Below are positions 1 to 11,299 of a DNA stretch of 64,000 nt, piece after piece; position 1 is the first letter of the stretch; each line of letters opens with the position of its first letter. Source of the DNA: Monodelphis domestica (Eukaryota; Chordata; Mammalia; Didelphimorphia; Didelphidae); NCBI RefSeq assembly GCF_027887165.1, contig NC_077228.1, forward strand, positions 387,442,456-387,506,455, given 5' to 3'. The position numbers and the translations under genes were made by a program. The notes beneath the pieces were generated by a model, which was not told the DNA's origin, made no database searches, and was given only the letters and a program-made list of their open reading frames with translations.

Positions 1-295
1 AAACCTTCCAGCTTGGCCGTAGTTCTATGGTTTCGAACCTGTCTGGGGTGAAATGATGAAACAGCTTCTCCCTCGGTCTCCTTCCAGTCAAACACCTTTA
101 TCCACCCACACAGGTATATCCTGCCGCTGCCAGGAGAGAAAGAAAAGAATTATTATTTAAAAAAATAAAATTTCCAGTGTGTCTCTTCTTCACAATGTTC
201 CCTACCGCTAGGCTAAGTTCCTATGAGAATTTGACTCCCTGTATAGAAGAGATTAGAGGTCAAAGGATCTAAATTTGAAGATAGATTCTGCCACT
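1..295. repeat. Direct duplicate of 24675-24969 (upstream part of mannosidase-like exon 2 and its intron)
   Basis: All 295 bases read the same as 24675-24969 in the same orientation, and identity stops abruptly at 295/296. On the minus strand the segment contains the end of an intron (pyrimidine-rich tract then CAG, acceptor bases at 127-128) and the first 126 bases of the mannosidase-like exon's 5' UTR. Bases before position 1 would show whether the coding part is duplicated too. The pattern fits a tandem duplication with a 24,674-bp unit, or a false duplication in the assembly. Confidence 0.95.
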
Positions 296-814
296 GAAAA
301 ATATAGCAATGGCTATACTCACACTTTTTTCCTTCTACGTACTTTTGTGAGACCTTATTCTCAGCATTAAATAATATCAAAACCAATAAAAGAAATAGAT
401 TGACAGATGAAGTTAGTAGTGCTTGCTTGGGTTTGAAGTGTACAAAATATTAACCTTCAATTGAAGATTTAGCCAATGAAATTCAGCAACAAAAAAGTCA
501 CTAATAGGCAGGTTAAAAATTCCCCCTCCCCCTCACTTATCTTAGTTCACAGCCCTCCATACAAGTTAAATAATATCAAGACCAACAAAAGAAACTGGCT
601 GACAGATGAACAAAGAAATCACTAAGCAGGTAAGTTAAACAATTAATTTTTGGTTTATTAAATACATTTATATATTATAATTATACTTTTTTGTTATTTA
701 AACTATAAATATCACAAAATTATGGTTTTTTTCTCAAAGTGACACACCACCCAAGTTATGCTTGGTTTTTTGGCGAACTTTGACACACCAATCTCAAAAG
801 GTTGCCCATCACTG
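296..814 (+). mobile_element. hAT (Charlie-like) DNA transposon remnant: transposase C-terminus plus 3' terminal inverted repeat
   Basis: The plus strand from about 330 encodes a decayed hAT dimerisation domain: the pattern S-T-Y-x-C-E-x-L-F-S followed by N-N-I-K-T-N-K-R-N-R-L-T-D-E (about 344-411) is the signature of the C-terminus of Charlie/ZBED-type transposases. A second, shorter version of the same segment (N-I-K-T-N-K-R-N-W-L-T-D-E) recurs at about 568-611, so the C-terminal coding end is present twice. The stretch ends at 814 in AAAGGTTGCCCATCACTG, the inverted form of a hAT terminus that begins CAGTGATGG. The left end is cut exactly at the 295/296 junction. No intact reading frame remains. 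Confidence 0.75.
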
Positions 815-894
815 ATATAAATCCTATATTTTTGGCAACCATGAAGTCTGGAATTCAGAACCTTTACTCCTTTTTAAGTGACTAGATAAAACCA
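815..894. other. Short unassigned spacer between hAT remnant and LTR
   Basis: Eighty bases of AT-rich sequence with no recognised element. The left edge of the following LTR is uncertain and may lie inside this stretch. Confidence 0.3.
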
Positions 895-1465
895 TGTTTC
901 TCTCCTGCCAAGGCTTTTCCCTTGGGGAACTCTCTTTGGAGCTCTTTGGTGGTGGGGAGCCTTCTACAGCCCGTCCACATGGTGGGACTAAGCTCTTGGC
1001 CAAGAGGGATTAGCTGCTTCTCACGCCAACCTGCCTGCACCCATCTCCTTGAGCCAGAGCCCTCTGTGGAAGCCAAGCTACTGCTGCTGCTGCCTGCCTA
1101 CCTTACTGCTGCCCATTTAGCCTGGGTGGGCCCTGCCTAGCCTGCAACCTTCACTTGTCCACAACCAGAAATCCTGCTGTGAGGCTGGGCCTGTCTTTTC
1201 AACACACAAGCTGGGAGCTCTTAAGAATTTGATGAAGTATAAACCCCTCTTTCCCTTGTATTGCTTACACCTGAGTGCTCGCTCGTTGAGGCTTGGAAGC
1301 ATGGGTGCTTCTTTCAGGCAACAATCAGTCTCTTAAAGGCTTTTACCTAAAAAGAAATTTCTACCTGCCCATGTGAGTCTTAACCCTTTTGCCAGTTTTT
1401 TGCCAGACCAGTTTAACTAAGCAGCTCTGAGAAGTTTTTTTAATTTTACCTCCATCGTGCCCCCA
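895..1465 (+). repeat. 5' LTR-like sequence of ERV A
   Basis: Promoter-like GTATAAACCCC near 1232 is followed by an R/U5-like stretch running to about 1465, immediately before the gag region. The start (first TG near 895) is a guess. No second copy of this LTR is found in the window, and the LTR at 17848 is not similar to it. Confidence 0.5.
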
Positions 1466-1476
1466 ATAGAAAGCTT

Positions 1477-3360
1477 TTGTTTACCCTCAATAATAGCCTC
1501 TGTCTAAAGCATTTCAGCCACCTTCCATTTTTTTATCTAGCTAAGGAGGCATGTCTAAGAAGGGCACTAAAAACCATGCTAGCAATGAAAGAATGGCTTT
1601 TTCTAACTCTAGATAAGCCTATCCTGCCAGAGACTTTTACTGAGTTCCAACTGTTTAATACTTCAATATGGTGTTATTTAGCACTGTTCTTGGCAGGGCT
1701 CATGTTCGTGGTAGGGCTCATGTTCATGGCATATTTTCTCCTCAAGAGAAATCAACACAAAGTTACTTTGATTAAACTACAGACTCAATTACACAAACTT
1801 GAGGAACACTTGAGTAATTTTAAAATTCAAAAAGAAGATTCCTCTCCATTTAAACCTGCCCATTCATGCCTCAAACTGATTTATTCCTATCTCGTATTGT
1901 GCATATTTTGGAAGCCCATGGCCCAACCTCCTCCCTCCTTGCTCCTCCTCCCCTTTCTCAACCTCTCCATCTGTCTCTCCTTTCCGTCACCCAGACCCCA
2001 CTGCTTCCTCTCCCAACTTCCACCCCGGCTAGATCTCCCTTGGCCCTGCCTCTTCTTCTCCTGTCCCAACCCCTTTCCCTCTACCCACCCTACCCCCCTG
2101 TCCTAACCTCTCCCCCTTCTCCCAAGTCCCACCCCCATTCTTCCTGCCCTGCCTATCCCTAGACCCTCCCTCTTAGCCCATCTCCTCCTCCTCCTCCCCC
2201 ACCTGTTTCACAGCGACCCAGACATCCAGCCAAGGGACAGGAATCACAAATAATTCAGTTAAAGGGCTATTCCCCTTAAAATAAGTACCCACTTTCAATA
2301 AAGCTAGAGAGGTGGTGCCCTTAAGACACTATACACCCTTCACCCCCCCTCCCCAATATTGAGAGATTTGAGCAAAATACTCCTACTTGCAAAGATGAAC
2401 CTATAACAGTAATAAAAAAGACTGAAAATATCTGTAAAATGTATGATATGGCATGGAAGGACATGGAAATTTTACTGCAAGATTTTTTGATAGAAAGAGA
2501 GAAAAATACAATTATCTCTCTTACTCATGAGGCCCAAAGAAGGATAGCAGTTCATTGGCTCCAAGAGAACCCCAAATGGAATTTAAATACAGAGGAAGTT
2601 ACTTAAAACTATGCCAGACTAGAGATGCATTACTTACAACAATGAGAGCTTGCTCTGATAGACCTGGGATATGGGCAAAATTCTAGGATATTAGACAGAA
2701 ACAAGAGAAAAATTTCCCCCAGTTTATGGATAGATTTATTGAGCTGGGAGGCAGATATTTAGACTTAAACTTGTTCAGAGAAAGGGATGTTAGACAAATA
2801 TGTAGGCAATTCATTAAAAATTGTTGAAAAGTGGTTAAGAGACTATTTTAGGACTACCTGCCCAAATTGAGGAATCGAGGAGGGTAGCAGTCTATGTGTT
2901 TAAGGTCCATGAACAGAAAGATGAGGGAAAAGGTATCTTAGTAGAGGAATTTAAGGCGATAAATGAAACTTTTAAAAGAGGAAAATAAGGGACTAAAAGA
3001 AAATCAGAGAGTGGCCATAGCCCCTTTGCCCGAATCCACAAATCAATTTTAATGTGTTACTTCTGTGGGAAAGGGGGTCACGTAATGATGGTCTATAAGA
3101 AGTGGAATCACGTAATTAGAAATAGTAACAACTTAAGGGATAATAATAATTACAGAAATAATAATCTAACTGAGGCAAATGATAATATACAACAAAATAC
3201 CCAAAAACAATATATCCAAAATGGGGCTCATCCACACTATCCTCAGGGTGAAAATCCCCCTCAGCATGGGGGACCTCGAAAAATACCCAAGCATCTTTAT
3301 GAAGAGGCGACAGGAGGATACGGGCCCTGGAATCAAAGAATAAAACTCTTGATTTCCCAG
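1477..3360 (+). pseudogene. ERV A gag region (fossil)
   Basis: The order of parts resembles a gammaretroviral Gag. First comes an N-terminal region with a strongly hydrophobic segment (IWCYLALFLAGLMFVVGLMF, about 1663-1722) followed by a short amphipathic, coiled-coil-like stretch. A proline/serine/leucine-rich stretch (about 1915-2200) follows, like p12. A capsid start at about 2311 shows the usual P-L-R pattern, and helical capsid-like sequence runs to about 2990. Last is one zinc knuckle at about 3052-3100 (C-Y-F-C-G-K-G-G-H, with the last cysteine position not conserved). Broken by several changes. The membrane segment in the matrix position is unusual. Confidence 0.75.
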
Positions 3361-3374
3361 ACCCTGATGCTTTA

Positions 3375-3580
3375 ATGCCAGTTATCCATATTCATTCACC
3401 ACCCTACAGTGATGAACCTCATTTAACCCTAAAAGTTGGAAACTCATATTATGATTGTCTCTTAGACACTGGAGCATCCAGATCAGTATTGATGAGTAAA
3501 CCTGATTCTGAATGCAGTTCTATTAGCTCACTAAATGTAGTGGGGGTATCAGGGCCACCTCTAAAGGTACCAAAGCTATG
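3375..3580 (+). pseudogene. ERV A protease region (fossil)
   Basis: Retroviral aspartic protease signature YDCLLDTGASRSVL at about 3451-3492, preceded by a beta-strand-like stretch (LTLKVGNSYY). Located between the zinc knuckle and the reverse transcriptase, as expected. Fossil. Confidence 0.85.
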
Positions 3581-3879
3581 AACATTATATAATAGAACAT
3601 TCTTTTCTCCTAATGTCCAATTCCTCTATTAACCTGCTAGGAAGGGGTCTTTTATGCCAGCTTAGAGCCACAATAACTTGCTCTCCAAAGGGTTGTATGT
3701 TACTAGAATTGCCTAAGGAATCCTTAACTTTACTCTCTGTACTTCATTCAGTCAGTCAGGAAATGAAGGACCCTCCCACATTTGAAATCCCAGCTGATAA
3801 ACCTGAGTCTCTTTGGGCCACATCTTCTTCCAGTGTTGGCCTATGTAATTCAGCTATTCCTGTTCAGATTAGGATGGAA

Positions 3880-5900
3880 GCTGGGCCACCTCTTTCTATT
3901 CCTCAGTATCATCTATCATAAAAGGAAATTGAGGGAATTACCCCAGTAACAGATTCGTTAATTGAGCAAGGTATAATAATTCCATGCAAATTTGAATATA
4001 ATACCCTCATCCTACCTGTAAAAAAGTCAAAATTAGGCCCCGATGGAAAAGTTGTCTATTGATTCATATAGGATTTAAGGGCTGTAAATAATCATGTCAT
4101 TAAGAGACTTCTTGTGTTCCCAGCCCAAACACAATTATCTCCTCTATTCCAAGCATAGCAAAATATTTTATGGTGATAGACTTCTATTCAGCTTTCTTCT
4201 TCTTCTTAAAAAAAAAAACACCTTACCTTCCATCTTGGAATCAATACTGAGTATTGGTTCAAAGACAGAAGAGTGGTAAGGACTAGGAAATGGGGGTCAA
4301 GTGACTTTCCCAGGGTCACACATCAGCTTTCTTCTCAATTCCTGTTCATGAGAATTCAAGGCAGATATTTTCCTTCACCTGGAAAGGTTCAAAATGGATC
4401 TGGTATCATTTGTCCCAAGGATACATGAAAAATTATACTCTTTTCTCACAGATTTTAAGCCAAGATTTGGAAACTATTAAGTTTGAGGAAAGCTGATAAA
4501 TTTTATGAATGATTTACTCTTGGCCTCACCAAATGCCACAGCATGCCAAGAAGGCAGCAAAAAATCTATTTTTACAGCTACATAAAAGAGGCCACAAGAT
4601 CTCTAAGTTCAGTGGTGTCTAACCTAGAGTGGAATATTTAGGGTTCATTTTAACTGTTGGTGCCTGTTCCATTTCCCCTAAGCACATTGAAGATATTCAA
4701 AAATTGAGCACACCCTCCACTAAAGAGCAGCTGAGGGCAATTCTTGGAACAACAGGGATTTGTAGGCAGTGGATCCCTTGCCATGGGGAAATCACCAAGT
4801 CCCTTATTGCTCTAACAAAAAATTCAGTCCCTGAACCCCTTAAATTAGAGGCAGAATACCTGTCAGCTTTTTCTAAATTAAAACAGGCTGTCCTGTCTGC
4901 TCCTTCTCTAGGCATCCCAGATTACAACAAGCTATTCACTTTGTATGTACATGAACAGAGAGGAATAGCTTTAGGTGTTTTAACTCGATCTTTGGGACCT
5001 GCCCAGAGCCCAGTGGCTTATTATTCAGCCCAGCTGGACCCAGTATCCTCCAGAGCATCACCATGTCTTAGAGGCATAGAAGCCACAGCTTTGTTGGTAA
5101 CTAAATTGGTTGATTTAATCTTGTGATAACCATTAACCATAATGTGCCCACAAGAAGTCGAAGCATTATTGCTAAGACATAGAACATAGGCATTTTTTTT
5201 ATCATATTTGCAAGGTACAAGGTAACTTTGTTAGGCAATGAGAATATTACCTTAAAATGCTGTACAGTTCCAAATCCTACAACTTTGCTTCCTGATTTAT
5301 TAGTCTCAGGAGAACCATTGCACAGTTGTGAATATTTAGTGTCCATGGTTGAAAAGCCTTAAAATAATCTCCTGGACACTCCTTTAAATAATCCATATTT
5401 GGTCTTATTCACTGATAGTTCCTCTTTCATGAGGGATGGTATATGCTACAAAAGTGCTGCTGTAGTCACAGAATTTGACACTCTGTGGTCAGCTTCACTG
5501 CCCTCAAATATAAGTGCTCAAGGTGCAGAACTGATATATCTGAAGCATGCCTGTATAATTTCCAAAGGTAAAAAGGCAACAATTTACACAGATTCTAGAT
5601 ATGCCTTTGGAATATGTCATACAGTGGGTATTCTTTGGCTTCAAAGGGGATCTTTAACATCAGCTGCAAAATGTATAGTTAATGAAGAAATTATTAATGA
5701 AGTTCTTTCTGCCCTTCATCTCCTGGAAGCCCTAGGTGTAGTTCATTGCTCTGCCCATACAGGTAACACTGAGTGTGTCTCTAGGGGGAATGACTGGGCA
5801 GATATTGCTGCAAAGCAAGCAGCCTTAGAAGGGCCTGAGTTAATTTTAACATTAACAACCACTGATGATTTAAATGTATCCCTTTCTTATGATGAAAAGG
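3880..5900 (+). pseudogene. ERV A reverse transcriptase and RNase H regions (fossil)
   Basis: Reverse transcriptase palm/thumb sequence is recognisable around 3960-4180 and 4340-5100. The class I thumb/connection pattern YLGFILTVG is at about 4635-4661, and the STKEQLRAILGTTG segment follows at about 4709-4750. RNase H begins near 5399 with LFTDSSS and has the second acidic block IYTDSRYAFG at about 5581-5610. The region is interrupted by a SINE at 4201-4322 and is broken in several places. Family affinity: gammaretrovirus-like. Confidence 0.85.
4201..4322 (-). mobile_element. tRNA-derived marsupial SINE, 5'-truncated, inserted in ERV A
   Basis: Reverse-complement copy of the 3' two-thirds of the SINE seen in full at 55988-56197, lacking the tRNA-like head. 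It is flanked by a 13-bp target-site duplication TCAGCTTTCTTCT (4188-4200 and 4323-4335). The A/T-rich end points left, so the element is on the minus strand. Confidence 0.9.
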
Positions 5901-5929
5901 AAGTGGAAAAATGGAAGCAAAAATTTAAG

Positions 5930-6438
5930 GCTAAACAAATAAATGGAGTATGGGTGTCATCTGAAAGAAAACCCCTGCTCCCTAGAAGTTTTTTTTCACC
6001 AAATTTGCCAATCGATACATAAAAATGGTCACTTTGGTACAGAGATCATTGTTGACTCTGTTAAAAGAGTATGGATAGCCCCTGGCAAAACTACCATAGC
6101 CTCTAAAGTATGTACAGCCTGTCCTACTTGCCAAATGTTTAATCAGCACTCCTTTTGTGGCAAAGCTTTTGGTGGGTGTCCTCTGGCTTATACACCTTTT
6201 TAGCACCCTCAGATTGATTTTATCACTATGCCAAAAGCTGGACAGTATAAATTTTGTCTAGTCATAATGGATCAACTGGCCAGGTGGCCAGAAGCCTTTC
6301 CTACTGTCCAAACCACAGCGATTTTTGTTGCCAAGGTGCTCTTAAAAGAAATTATTCCTTGCTTTGGCATGCCTGTACATATTGATTTGAACAGGGGAAG
6401 TCATTTTGCTGATTCAGCTTTATCTCAGATGTATTCTT
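5930..6438 (+). pseudogene. ERV A integrase, N-terminal part (fossil)
   Basis: The zinc-binding region is recognisable: H-F-G-T at about 6031 and the paired cysteines C-x-x-C (TACPTCQMFNQ) at about 6114-6146. The start of the catalytic core follows, with an acidic position in the PHIDLNRGSHF stretch at about 6370-6405. It is cut at 6438 by insertion of the L1; the target-site duplication is 6423-6438 / 13971-13986. Confidence 0.8.
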
Positions 6439-6884
6439 TTTTATTTATCCAAAAACTATTTTGTTTTCATTTAAATTAAGTTATTTAGTCAAATTATAAC
6501 ATTATTCCTTGGTTACAAGAATCATATTATTTCCCTCTCTCCCCTACCCCCACCCTTCCCATAGCTGACATGCAATTTCACTGGGTATTACATGTGTCCT
6601 TGATCAAAACCTATTTCCATGTTATTGGTGTTTGCATTAGGATGTTCATTTATAGTCTACATCCCTAACCATATCCCCTCAACCCATGTATTCAAGCAGT
6701 TGTTTTTTTTTTCTGTGTTTGAATTCCCAGAGTTTTTCCTCTGAATGTAGATAGTGTTTTTTCTCATAGATCCCTCCAAGTTGTTCAGGATCACTGCATT
6801 GCCACTAATGGAGAAGTCCAGTACATTTGATTGTACCACAGTGTATCAATCTCTGTGTACAATGTTCTTGTGGTTCTTCTCCTC

Positions 6885-9110
6885 TCACTCTACATCAATT
6901 CCTGGAGGTTGTTCCCAGTTCCCATGGAATTCCTTCACTTTATTATTCCTTTGAGCACAATAGTATTCAATCACCAACATATACCACAATTTGTTCAGCC
7001 ATTCCCCAATTGAAGGGCATCTCCTCATTTTCCAATTTTTGGCCACCACAAAGAGCGCAGCTATGAATATTCTTGTACAAGTCTTTTTCCTTATTAACTC
7101 TTTGGGGTACAAACCCAGTAGTGCTATGGCTGGATCAAAGGGCAATACAGTGTTAAATAATAGAGGTGATAATGGGCATCCTTGTTTCATTCCTGATCTT
7201 ATTGGGAAGGCTTCTAGTTTATCCCCATTGCAGATGATGTTTGCTGAATATTTTATATACTGTTTATTATTTTTAGGAAAGGCCATTCTATTCCTATGCT
7301 TTCTAGTGTCTTCAACAGGAATGAGTGTTGTATTTTGCTAAAGGCTTTTTCTGCATCTATTGAGATAATAATCTGATTTTTGTCAGTTTGCTTGTTAATA
7401 TGGTCAATTATGTGGATGGCCTCCCTAATATTGAACCATCCCTGCATCCCTGGTATAAATCCTACCTGATCATAATGAATGACCCTCGTGATCACTTGCT
7501 GGAGTCTTTGCTAGTATTCTATTCAAGATTTTTGCATCTATATTAATTAAGGAGATTGGTCTATAGTTTTCTTTCTCTGTTTTTGACCTGCCTGACTGTG
7601 GAATCAGTACCATATTTGTGTCATAAAAGGAATTTGGTAGAACTCCTTCTTTGCTTATTCTGTCAAATAGTTTGTATAATATTGGGATGAGTTGTTCTTT
7701 GAATGTTTGTTAGAATTTATTTGTGAATCTATCTGGACGTGGGGATTTTTTTCCTTAGGGAGTTCTTTGATGGCTTGTTCAATTTCTTTTTCTGATATGG
7801 GGTTGTTTGTTAGCCTAGGCAATTTATATTTTTGTAAATATTCATCCATATCACCTAGATTGGCATATATACTGCCATATATTTGGGCAAAATAGTTTTT
7901 AATGATTGCCTTAATTTCCTCTTCATTAGAAGTGAGGTCTCCCTCTTCATCTTGGATACTGTCAATTTGGTTTTCTTCTTTCCTTTTTTGAATTATATTG
8001 ATCAATACTTTGTCAATTTTATTTGTTTTTTTCAAAGTACCAGCTTCTAGTTTTATTTATTAAATCAATAGTTCTTTGACTTTCAATTTTATTAATTTCT
8101 CCTTTGATTTTTAGGATCTCTAATTTAGTCTTCATCTGAGGATTTTTAATTTGTTCACTTTCAATTTTTTTAATTTGCATGCCCAATTCATTGACCTCTG
8201 CCCTCTCTAGTTTGTTAATATATGAACTAAAAGATATAAATTTCCCCCCAAGTACTGTTTTGGCTGCATCCCATAGATTTTGAAACAATGTCTCATCATT
8301 GTCATTTTCTTCAAGGAAATTATTAATTGTTTCTAAGATTTGTTCTTTAACTGATTTTGGAGAATCATATTATTTAATTTCCAATTAATTTTTTATTTGC
8401 CTTTCCATATACCCTTACTAATTATTATTTTCATTGCATTGTGATCTGAGAAGGTTGCATTTATTATTTCTGCTGTTTTGCACTTGTTTGCAATGTTTTT
8501 ATGCCCTAGTACATGGTCAATTTTTGTGAATGTACCATGTGCTCCTGAAAAGAAGGTGTATTCCTTTTTGTCCCTATTTATTTTCCTCCATCTATCTACT
8601 AACTCTAATTTTTCTAAGATTTCATTCACTTCTCTTATATTTTTCTCATTTATTTTTTGGTCTGATTTATCTAGTTTGGATAGAGGAAGGCTCAGGTCTC
8701 CCACTAGTATAGTTTTTCTATCTATTGCATCCTTGAGTTTCTCCTTTAGAAATCTGGATGCTATGCCATTTGTTGCATACATGTTGAGTACTGATATTTC
8801 CTCATTGTCTATACTGCCTTTTATCAGGATGTAATTACCTTCCTTATCTCTTTTGACTAGATCTATTTTTACTTTGGCTTTGTCAGATATCATGATTGCA
8901 ACTCCTGCCTTCTTTTTATCAGTTGATGCCCAATAGATTTGGATCCATCCTCTTACTTTTACCCTATTCGTGTCTACCTTCCTCATATGTGTTTCTTGTA
9001 AACAGCATATGGTAGGATTTTGGTTTCTAATTCACTCTGGTATTCTCTTGCGTTTTATGAGTAAGTTCAATCCATTCACATTCAGAGTTATGATTACCAG
9101 CTGTGTATTT
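6885..9110 (-). pseudogene. L1 ORF2 (endonuclease and part of reverse transcriptase), internally deleted
   Basis: The endonuclease domain lies at about 9110-8393: ILVGDLSLPLSKLD corresponds to the GDFN-type metal-binding loop, here changed to GDLS, and the C-terminal SDH motif is present (FSDHNAMKI). The linker and finger region runs from 8288 to 7655. The palm starts at 7495-7253 ([22 protein letters not shown]), then [14 protein letters not shown] at about 7190-7150. This joins directly, in the same frame, to the C-terminal segment [16 protein letters not shown]. The FADD catalytic block, thumb and most of the C-terminal region are therefore missing. Several further stops and frame changes exist, so the element is not autonomous. 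By comparison with human L1 ORF2 (about 1275 residues), roughly 400-500 residues are absent. Confidence 0.9.
8393..8986 (-). pseudogene. L1 ORF2 endonuclease domain, longest open piece
   Basis: A 197-residue open piece of the APE-like endonuclease. It starts just after the conserved N-E and Q-E-T region, which lies further 5' (about 9000-9110). The GDFN motif appears as GDLS. Residues KIDHVLGH and SDHNAMKI match the conserved D-H and S-D-H blocks of the family. Loss of the asparagine in the GDFN motif predicts weak or no nicking activity. Confidence 0.85.
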
Positions 9111-9119
9111 CCCAGCATT

Positions 9120-9590
9120 TTGATTTCTACTTCTGGTCCTGCTTTTTCTTCTTTCACTATTTCCTTCTATGCCAATGTTTTGTTTTTAATCAGTCCCCCT
9201 AATTCCCACCCTTATTTTGCTTCCCTTTCTACCCCCTCCCTTCTTATTCCCTTCTTATTTTCTTTACTGTCTTTTTATACTACCCCCCCACCCTCTCCCT
9301 CCCTTTTACTGCTTCCCTCCCCACCAGTCTGTTTGTTACCCTTCTACTTCTCTATAGGGTGCAAATCAATTCTCTGCCCCAATGTATTTGATTGTTCTTC
9401 CCTCTTTGAGTCAATTTCAATGCATGTAAGAGTTGAGTATTTTCTATCTCCAACCTCTTTACCCTTCCAGAGAATTGATGTTCTCCCCCCTCCCACCATA
9501 AGCTTCTTTGTGACATATAAACTTAACCCCTTTTGTTTCTTTTCTCATTTCTTTTAGTATTAACCTCTTTTAAAGCTCTAGTTGTGTGTG

Positions 9591-9624
<34 letters not shown>

Positions 9625-9755
9625 CATACATATGTATCTATGCATACAGATAGCTATATACATATTTATGTCTTGGCATCTCATCCTATACAGTTTGTCA
9701 CTGTTCCTTCTAAGTGTAATTCTTCTAGCTGCCCAGGTGATAATAACATTTTTTT
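9120..9755. other. L1 inter-ORF spacer, pyrimidine-rich with a (TA)n tract
   Basis: Between ORF2 and the retrocopy insertion point. Contains C/T-rich runs (about 9196-9350 on the plus strand) and an alternating TA/CA microsatellite at about 9587-9640. No coding signal on the L1 strand; open frames here on the plus strand are compositional. Confidence 0.6.
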
Positions 9756-9836
9756 AAGAGTTACCAATGGTCCTTTCTCTACCTTTGACCACCGTGGAAC
9801 TGGTTTTGCGCTTGTTCCATGGTGGCGGGACCGATC

Positions 9837-10502
9837 ATGAAGAAGCATTTTCTCAAGGTGGCTGCTAAGAAGCTGACGGAAACCTGCCTGGGCCAGGCCT
9901 GGTATCTCCTTTGGATGTACAGTTCTTCGCTTGGTGAAAATACAGTTACAGAAGGCCAGTGTCCATATTGTTACCAGTTTCTGGTGCTGAATAAATACAG
10001 AGTTCTCCTTAAGCCAAAGCCAAAACTAACACCAAAAGTAAAGAAAGTTCTTAATCGAGAATCGAAAAATTGTAGACTCAATTTTAAAGAAGCAAAGATT
10101 CTTAAAAAGTACAATGACTCCAGAAACATTCTGTTGGTTACCTGTAAAGCATGCAACAAAACAGTGAGATATGATGGTAAAAGCAGAAGCTTCTTGGAAG
10201 AAATGAAAAATAGTCTTAGCACTCCCAAGATTAAGCCTGGCATGAAGACACCAGACATAAAATCTTCAGGATCTACAAAGAAAAAGAAAAAATCCTTCAG
10301 TAGTAATAAATCCAGTTCCAAAGACAATAGTCCAGCATTAATTTTCAGAACACCTACATCAGGACAGTCAACACCCAGTTCCTCATCAAAGAGTCTCAAT
10401 AAAATGAAGCATCATTTGTCTCAGCTGAAAATGTTATTCAATAGTGAAGAAAGCCAAAAAACTCCATCAAAGGATTTCCGAAATTTCTTGTCCTCACTCT
10501 GA
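9837..10502 (+). CDS. C18orf21: Uninterrupted C18orf21-like reading frame in the retrocopy (221 aa)
   Basis: The frame encodes 221 residues against 220 in the human protein as I recall it. Matching blocks include LGQAWYLLWMYSSS (human GQARYLLWAYTSS), CPYCYQFLVL (CPYCFQLLVL), the FKEAKILKKYNDS segment, CKACNKTVRYDGKSRSF (CKTCNRTVKHHGKSRSF), FRTPTSGQS and the C-terminal DFRNFLSSL. The two C-x-x-C pairs (residues 42-45 and about 101-104), probable metal ligands, are kept. The human protein (UPF0711 family) has been linked to the RNase MRP complex. An in-frame ATG lies 18 bases upstream, but the human alignment favours 9837. No stop or frameshift is seen, so this is either a young pseudogene or an expressed retrogene. 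A promoter is not evident. Confidence 0.85.
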   Translation: MKKHFLKVAAKKLTETCLGQAWYLLWMYSSSLGENTVTEGQCPYCYQFLVLNKYRVLLKPKPKLTPKVKKVLNRESKNCRLNFKEAKILKKYNDSRNILLVTCKACNKTVRYDGKSRSFLEEMKNSLSTPKIKPGMKTPDIKSSGSTKKKKKSFSSNKSSSKDNSPALIFRTPTSGQSTPSSSSKSLNKMKHHLSQLKMLFNSEESQKTPSKDFRNFLSSL

Positions 10503-11299
10503 GCAATGAATTTGGTGATGAACATTAATAGTTGTTGATTTTGGATCAGTTGCTGAAAGAGGAAAGACTGATTTTTCCTGACCGTTTTAGGTTTTCTGGA
10601 TATCTGTAGCAAACAATTATCTTTGACATCCTTTTCAGTACTTATTAACTGATGCCCCTGGACTGCCTGGCACATAGTAGGAACTTAAATATTTGGCCAG
10701 TTGTGCTAGGCCACCCTGGGATGGATAACACCATGGAAATGATACAGAAATCTTTTCCAGCTTACCATATGGTTTTTACAAGGTGCAGATTAGATAATCT
10801 ACGGGATCACATTCTAACATTAATGTTTTACATACTTAACATGTGGCAAGATGGTGGTGTTTATTAAAATTATTTTTTAAAGGTGATATAAAATCAGTTT
10901 AATCATTTACATACTTTTTTTTCTGAAGAAAATTAGTATCTACTACCAAAATGTTTACTGAGTCTTAAGCAATTCTTCTAAGGATTAGATTCATCTTTAC
11001 TCATTCATTTTACTACATCATTGGTTTGTACTGAAAACCTTTTTTTATTTTTAAAATTTTTAATGAATTAAAAATATTGGATTAAAGGAGGACATATAAA
11101 TTATTCTTAGTTGCTCAGAGTAGTTTCTATTAGCTACATGTATGTATAAGCCCATTTGTATTCAATAGTTTCATTAAGCTATATTTGCAAATTTCCCACC
11201 CATCTTTCACTGAACAAGGAGCAACAAAACAAACCAAAAAATGTTTTTTAATGAAAATCTTGACATTTATTTTGTCTTACTATAGTAGTAGTAGTAGTC

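Noticed and set aside
1866-2162. Proline-rich open frame on the plus strand
   Set aside because: It lies in the C/T-rich p12-like part of the ERV gag region and is compositional; not a separate gene.
6991-7341. 116-codon plus frame
   Set aside because: Antisense shadow of the L1 ORF2 C-terminus.
8478-8834. Plus-strand frames across the L1 endonuclease
   Set aside because: Antisense shadows of L1 ORF2.
9971-10399. 142-codon open frame on the minus strand
   Set aside because: Shadow of the C18orf21 reading frame on the other strand; no protein resemblance.
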